A stretch of 64,000 nucleotides of DNA, taken from assembly GCA_963920665.1 (NCBI GenBank), contig OY987265.1, forward strand, positions 7,259,001 to 7,323,000, in the 5' to 3' direction. Positions 58,401 to 64,000 of this stretch are shown here, piece after piece. This DNA comes from Straminergon stramineum. Lineage: Eukaryota > Streptophyta > Bryopsida > Hypnales > Calliergonaceae. Within the stretch, counting starts at the first letter, position 1, and every line of letters starts with the position of its first letter. The notes below the pieces were generated by a model. The model had not been told where the DNA came from and did no database searches. It saw nothing but the letters and a program-made list of their open reading frames with translations. The translations under genes were made by a program, and so were the position numbers.

Positions 58401-59958
58401 AGTGACAAAGCGCACATGGCATGAGCACCGATGCTTTGGTCCCTACACATTTTTTGACATAGATGGAGAGGAGAGTCAGCCTCCAGGAAGTGGGTCTTGG
58501 GTCAACAAGGATGAAGTCGAGTTTGTTCTAGTATTATACAGACATTTGGTTGCCTTATATGCAGAATTGAAAGGGGCTCCTACTGTTGCTGTTATATCTC
58601 CATACAAACTTCAGGTCAAGTTGCTTCGTCAACGCTTTACGGAGGTTCTCGGAAAAGAAACTGCTCGTCTTGTTGATATTAACACTGTCGATGGGTTTCA
58701 GGTATGACACTAAAATCCAGCCTTGCCCAATTTATTCTTGAACCTCCTTTCGTTTAGTTCTCATGTTTTTCTGTTTACGTCGAGACCAAATCTACCAGCT
58801 CATCTTTCCGGGTTTATTCTCAAAGCTGGTTTGGGTTCATTTCGATTGGACTCATTTGACGTTCGTCCATGGTTTCCTTTCTTGCCTGACTTGTGCAGCA
58901 TTAGTGCTTATATCTCAGCATACCGTGGTTCTGAATTAATTGAGGTCGTCTTGCTGTGCTCAGGGAAGAGAGAAGGATGTTGCTATTTTCTCCTGTGTGC
59001 GAGCCACAGAAGGGAAGAGCATAGGATTTGTTTCTGATTTTAGACGAATGAATGTGGGCCTAACCCGAGCGAGGGCCTCTATGCTGGTTTGAGTTCTACA
59101 CCCTCGTGTTGTTTCCGTGCTAACTGAACAGAACTGCATTGTACATGTGCTAAAAGATCTACACTTTTAATTGTCTCTGTAAACGTATGTCCTAGGCGAC
59201 TGTTCCTTCATAAGGGCAATGTTCTGCATGTTCACTGTGGTGCATGGTCTGATAGTCACTATGGAGAATATCGTTGTATATTTGATGAGTGAAATAGTTT
59301 TTACTATGTTTTCTCGGGTGTTTTCTCGTCTAGGACTGGAGTGCGTAGCTGATGCAATGGAATGGCCTAAGCATTGTTGCGGTTTCTTTATAAATAGTTT
59401 TGTGTTTATTTTTTTTATCATTTAATCTGCTGTGCAGGTTGTAGGGTGTGCAAAAGCTTTAAGGATCGACAAGCACTGGAGAAATCTGATTACCAGTTCA
59501 AGAGAACGGCATCGTCTCTACAAGGTTTGCACTCAGTGAACTCTTGACCTTGATGCAATTTTTCCTGTTCTGGAGTATTTGAAGTTGTTCCAGACTGTTC
59601 TTCAGAAGTTTGCTGCTAGTTAATGTCTCGGGACCTTTTTGTGCCTGGAAAGAATTATGTCTACAGGATTCCAAAACTCTTTACTTGCACCATCTAACAT
59701 GTTCTTTTGCTGCAGGTTACCAAACCTTACCATGCTTTATTCAATGATAAAAGTTTGGAATCCATGAAGAAGCAGGCGGAACAGTTCGAAGAAGAGGAAG
59801 CCAAACGAAAGCTGGAACAACCTCAAGCCCCAGCTCTGAAGCACACTGATATAGAAGATACGGACATGGATGAATTGCTGGATGCTGATGCGGATGAAGA
59901 AATTTATGAAACTGCTGAAAATTTTGGAAACGTGGATGAGGATGAGGAAGATATTTGA
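52492..59958 (+). CDS. MAA3: SEN1/MAGATAMA3-type superfamily 1 helicase, 20 exons
   Basis: Twenty GT-AG exons: 52492-52599, 53033-53192, 53308-53444, 53865-54053, 54307-54513, 54699-54734, 54922-55007, 55407-55457, 55687-55801, 56213-56318, 56482-56579, 56923-57036, 57197-57289, 57444-57497, 57765-57823, 57970-58054, 58336-58701, 58964-59086, 59438-59524, 59716-59958. Total 2517 bases, 838 residues, phases consistent throughout. Motifs in order: GPPGTGKTQ (Walker A, 280-288), [22 protein letters not shown] (DEAA 495-498), [11 protein letters not shown] (519-529), KTQYRMHP (558-565), VISPY, TVDGFQGREKD (around 683-693) and [11 protein letters not shown] (715-725). The acidic C terminus suits a UPF1-like/SEN1 enzyme. 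[16 protein letters not shown] at the N terminus and [19 protein letters not shown] in the centre match the plant MAA3 group, essential for female gametophyte development and linked to RNA processing in the nucleus. The ATG (GCCATGG) is the only one in the open leader frame. Very confident. Confidence 0.95.
52754..52790 (+). promoter_or_regulatory. Two telo-boxes in helicase intron 1
   Basis: AAACCCTAA at 52754-52762 and 52782-52790, with degenerate AACCCTGAACCC between them. Either a regulatory telo-box cluster or a scrap of interstitial telomere-like repeat. Confidence 0.55.
53484..53699. mobile_element. Foldback MITE-like insertion in helicase intron 3
   Basis: The outer arms AAGGTAAGTAGCCCTAATTG (53486-53505) and, on the opposite strand, AAGGTAAGTATCCCTAATTG (from 53697 down) are inverted repeats. 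A second nested pair is CATTCTTGTCTTA (about 53569-53581) with TAAGACAAGAATG (about 53613-53625), extended by CCTAAAT-type ends. It lies wholly inside intron 3 (53445-53864). No clear target duplication. Each arm carries a splice-donor-like GGTAAGTA word. Confidence 0.65.
54835..54921 (+). other. In-frame 87-base block in helicase intron 6, possible alternative exon
   Basis: A CCAG acceptor-like word ends at 54834. The 87 bases to the exon 7 start are open in frame (29 codons, beginning [12 protein letters not shown] and ending HSIMIQ) and run into the ATP-binding loop. Exon 6 also ends with a hydrophobic residue followed by IQ (VLIQ). The family's spacing supports exon 6, so this block is normally intronic; it could be included or replace exon 6. 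An ATG at 54820 is in the same frame. Confidence 0.3.
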
Positions 59959-62900
59959 GGTATAATTTGCAGGATCCATTCGATTGTAGGACTTGCAGGG
60001 ATCCACGCAACAGTTGTATATTCAGGAAATGCTTTAAAGGTAGGAGGCTCGAAAACCGCTTATCTAAGGGCTGGCCTTTCTCATGTATTTCCTTTGATGG
60101 GAATACTTTTTAGCTCATTTTTCAGACAAAGAGAAATAGATGCGGAATGTAACATAAGTGATTTCATATTTTTCGAAGCATTATTGAATTAGTTATGAAT
60201 TTTCAAACAAGTTGTGTTGTAAGCCCTAGGTCTTCCATAAACTGTTCACTTGCAACCTATAAAGAGAAATGGGGAAAGCAGGGACAATGATTGGCTCTTG
60301 CAAGAAATAATTTTTTTCTTGATCCATTCAATGACTATCAAGGTCAATTTAAGGACCATCTCATGTCCATTTCAGAGCTAATTATAAAGGTGATTCAAAA
60401 TGCTTGGGCGGATTTTGAGCCTCCTACCTTAGTTTGTTGGAGTTTGTCTATGTTAATAAGATCTTATATAACATAGAATCTATATGTGTTTGTAGGTCTA
60501 ATTGGCCATTGTTTCCAACGTGTAATTCAAGGTACCTTGAACCTTAAGTGAAAATGTAGTTGCTTCATCAATCACTAAATATATTAAGGTGAACCAATCT
60601 ATGACAAGTAGATTGATTGATTGCCTTGTTGGCATTGTTGAATTTTTTTTTTAGATTCCTCATGAAGACAAATGTGAGAAATGAGAAGAGCAATTGAAAT
60701 TTTATTTTTTTGACAAAGTATGAGTTTTTTATGAATTTTTGAAGTGTGTTGTCCAATTGACCCAAAAGAATCTCTAAACTAAACTCTTATACAATCTTGT
60801 GAAAAGATAGGAGCATTTAGTGGAACTAGTAAACCATACATTTTTCTAAGTAGAGATGCGTGGGGTAGAGGGCTCATAGTACTTGCCCTAGCCTTTGTTT
60901 GAGAACCATGTAAATGAAGAAATGAAGTGTTGCTAGAAAGTAGAAGGAAAGGGGCCTAAGTTAGTAAATTGATGTCATGCCCTGGAGCAATTTGGAGAAG
61001 ACCACCCTACTCCATATTCTATAGAAATTAAGTCAAAATGCACAAGTTTTAAGAAACGAAGGCCACAAGGATAGACAAACCCACAATAATGATCCTATGA
61101 AAACCCAAAGAATTAAAAAATCTAAGAGTAAATCCCCCCCATAAGTGATAGTTTCACATCATACAACTATGTTTAAATTAATAGGATTTCAAATTTTCTA
61201 GGAGTTCCACAGTTAGCATAAATGACTATTTAGTGTGTTAAATATATTGAGACAAGATTTAGCTTTTTACTATGCCATTGTTTGGAGTATATTTAAACAA
61301 CTACTTGACCTTTATTTGAAGACAAATTTAAAAAACAATACCCCAAATCAACAAAAAGTGTATTCATAGTGGTGATCTTACTCACCTAAAGTAGGCACAT
61401 TGGCACAATATTTCTTAACATGGCTACAATATGAAGGCCTATAAAAGTCACTTCTTGTCTTGGGATGAATTTACACTAAAAAGGAAGAAGTTCCTATTGT
61501 AGTCACTAATTACTCTATTACCATCATCGAAGACATTGATTGAATTTTTTTGTCATGGATTGATGTAAGATTGTAATAGGTAGTTCCTTAGGAGTCTATT
61601 ATGGATAGTTTGCTTATCCTAGGTTGGTTTACCTTAAGTGAAATATACATGGACACAATCAAGGCTTTCATTGGTTAGGAGACAACAATTGTCATTTGTG
61701 CATGGGAATGAAAATTTATATGGATTCAAACACTATATTGAGTCCAACAATTTGATGATTTCTTCTAGCAGATGAAAGGGTTATTTAAAGTGTATTTAGG
61801 TTTAGACAATTTTGCAAGAGTAGGATACATGTTTGTCAAATTGATGGTTACATTAGTGGTTAAATGAAGCTCAATTCATTAATTGCATAGAAACTGACCT
61901 TTTAGTATACAAAATCTTATTTACTATAGAAAAACCTTGGAAGGGATTCATTTCCCTTGATGGATTGTTAATCAGTGGAAAGTTATGGAATTGGCATCTA
62001 GAACATTGACATTCTCAACCCTCAACCCTTTTTCACCCCTAAGTGGTGTATACTATGTCCCACATCTTCGCGTAGTAGGTGTACATTTGAGCATGATAAT
62101 TTTCTTGTTGAGCTACAATGCTTGTAAATACTTGGTATTTTTGTAGGAACAAAAACAAATTATTACAGATACAATGAAATTTTTGTGATTTTTTCTAGTT
62201 TTATGTTGTATTATTGAAATAATGTTTGTACTTGCAAAAGAGCCCAAATTTCAAGGAACTCCAGTATGCACTCTATTTGTGCTGCCACCATATGGGGACA
62301 ACTTAGTGGAATGCCATTTAGATTTTCCACATACTTGGAGATCAAGCTTGCTACATATCTACAATTTGTTCTTGTTCAAATGAAATGAACTTGAATGTAA
62401 ATTTTGTGTCATTGAGTCCTTCAAAATACTAAGCACCAAAGCCGTATGAACCTCAACTTCAAGACACTTATGTAAGATGCTATCTAAGGTAGGAGGTCCA
62501 TAAACTATCCCTTTAATCCTACCTACCTCATCAATGACAATAATGGATATTTCAAGGACCATGTCACTCATTCCTTGATGGGGGACACATATAGAACCTA
62601 GTTGATTTATGGACCTCCTACATTACTTAAAGTATTCTCCAAATTGACCTTTCATACTCTCTAAGATAGAACTATGAGTATAGTTCACCAATCTCTTAGG
62701 TAATAAGATTTTGAGGCTAGTTAGCTACCAACCAATTGTTATCTATGCTACTGTAGTTGGTGTTGTTAGAGCCATCCAAAATCTTTGTTCCAAGCATAGT
62801 TGGTCAAAATGCCTAGTGCAATTGCATACACAAATCAAGAGACGACTTCTACAATTTTATAGTACTAAAAGTGGAATACACAAAATACAACCGCCTTCAG

Positions 62901-63999
62901 CACGTAACAAATTGTGAATAGGTATTCATTCTTTTTAATGCAAACTTTAGAAAATCATTCAAGCTAATGCCATCAATTTGTAGATGGAAAATGTTTCGAA
63001 TACATCTTCTAAGAGAGTGTGCAATTGGAGTTTTAGAGTTTCAAAGGGACCAATTAGGGATTTAAAAAGATAAATTGCCACTCAAGTGTCTTGATTTAGA
63101 AATATTCATTCCATATTGAATGCATTTGTTGATTTCTTACATTTTAATCCCAAAATCAATTGAGACATTCTTTTTATGTGACTATAAATGGTTGATGTGT
63201 AAGTAAGGTCACTCTAAGATACCGATACAAGATTTGAAATTATCTAAAGTTTTTAAGGGATCAAGAATTTGCAACAACTTAACCCCTCACCACCCAAGGC
63301 CTAAACAGGTCCCAAAACAACATTTCTTTTGAAGTGTTATAGATGTAATTTTCACTGAGTTATAGAGATCTCAACCGTACAATCATGTATTGCACTTCTT
63401 GTAGATTACATGCACCAAATTTGGTGTCATTTGACGGCATAGATTGCAAGATTATAATGTTTTAGTGTTGAAAAGGATGCTGAAATTTTCCTAAAAATAC
63501 ATTTGGAGGTGAAATTCGGTTTCTAAAATTACTCAAATGAAGAAACTTCAAACTATAAAGTGATTTCAAATCAGCATAAAAACAAATTGATGAAAAAAAA
63601 TATCATTCAATTGACTCATTGTGTTTGCAAAATGACTTCGAAATGTCCAAAAATAGCAAGAAAAGTTGCAAAAAATACATCAAAAAACTGAACCTCCTAC
63701 TAAAATGCTTCTCAATCACTTATAACTTCTTGGATTGATATAAAATTTTATACACACAAACTAGGCTAGTATGTGCAACTTTTCCAAAAAAATTTATTGC
63801 AAACGAACATTGTATGAAGAAGAAACAAGTTGCCGAAGTTCACTATAATCCAATAATGTCGGGATTTTGAACTTCAAATTGCTCCCAGACATTCAAAACA
63901 ACTTGGATTGACATGAAAATTCTACCACAACAACTAGACTTCAAGGGGAACATAACCTAACAAATTTTATTGAAAACTAACTTTGGATGAAGGAGATAC
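59959..63999. other. Helicase 3' flank, then AT-rich intergenic DNA
   Basis: The first few hundred bases probably contain the 3' untranslated region. Beyond about 60.3 kb I recognise no gene. Features seen are a 16-base stem (GTAGGAGGTCCATAAA at about 62490 and its complement at about 62608) and a dispersed-module copy at 63367-63465 (minus). Minus-strand frame 62359-62571 has no assignable domain. Confidence 0.45.
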
Positions 64000-64000
64000 A

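Noticed and set aside
62359..62571. Short minus-strand frame with IDEVGRIKGIVYGPP
   Set aside because: The DE word is not in an ATPase context and the frame is 70 codons in repeat-like AT-rich DNA.
1..64000. CRISPR arrays, prokaryotic operons, integrated organelle DNA or viral genes
   Set aside because: No regularly spaced direct repeats with unique spacers, no clustered intronless bacterial-type genes and no plastid, mitochondrial or viral protein motifs were found on either strand.

Overview
The window is nuclear DNA of a land plant. It holds two plant-specific VQ-motif genes, a plant-type peroxisomal NAD carrier with 11 exons and a SEN1/MAGATAMA3-type helicase with 20 exons. Every intron I placed is GT-AG and short, and about two thirds of the sequence is AT-rich repeat-filled intergenic DNA. 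Compact introns with wide gene spacing fit a lycophyte, fern or bryophyte better than a conifer, but the species cannot be fixed from the sequence alone. I see no CRISPR array, organellar insert, tRNA, rRNA or prokaryotic operon. ORFs that open on TTG/CTG/GTG should not be taken as plant starts, so I re-chose ATG starts and rebuilt the spliced genes exon by exon. LAYOUT. 10-2390: a GC-rich LTR-like unit (TG...CA, 5-bp target duplication TTTAC) with two internal tandem duplications. 2.4-16 kb: AT-rich gene desert with decayed repeats, a regularly spaced GCTTTAAGC-type motif array at 4.5-5.3 kb and terminal-inverted-repeat elements at 6.2-6.9 and 11.1-11.5 kb. 16.46-16.91 kb (minus): first VQ gene, with a GC-rich upstream region to about 18.4 kb. 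18.4-30.5 kb: a mosaic of repeats, including an inverted pair of 450-bp repeats, a direct 200-bp pair, SINE-like tails in both orientations, two copies of a 230-bp MITE, a nearly perfect 498-bp foldback MITE with TTA duplication and a 186-bp CACTA MITE with ACT duplication. 32.42-32.91 kb (minus): second VQ gene, a diverged paralogue in the same orientation. 35.3-43.4 kb: AT-rich repeats with a 1.36-kb non-autonomous CACTA element, a Stowaway-like element nested in an older repeat and another MITE. 43.55-48.03 kb (minus): the peroxisomal carrier, with its upstream region to about 49.6 kb. 52.49-59.96 kb (plus): the helicase. 60-64 kb: AT-rich DNA in which I recognise no gene. HOW THE GENES RELATE. 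They are independent plant genes, not a pathway: the VQ proteins are expected nuclear WRKY/MAPK-linked regulators, the carrier moves NAD-type cofactors across the peroxisomal membrane, and the helicase acts in RNA processing. Carrier and helicase are divergently transcribed, about 4.5 kb apart start codon to start codon. No new multi-gene system was found. The most useful leads are the VQ pair and its unresolved N termini, a possible alternative exon next to the helicase ATP-binding loop, a foldback element inside helicase intron 3, and several transposon families with readable target duplications.
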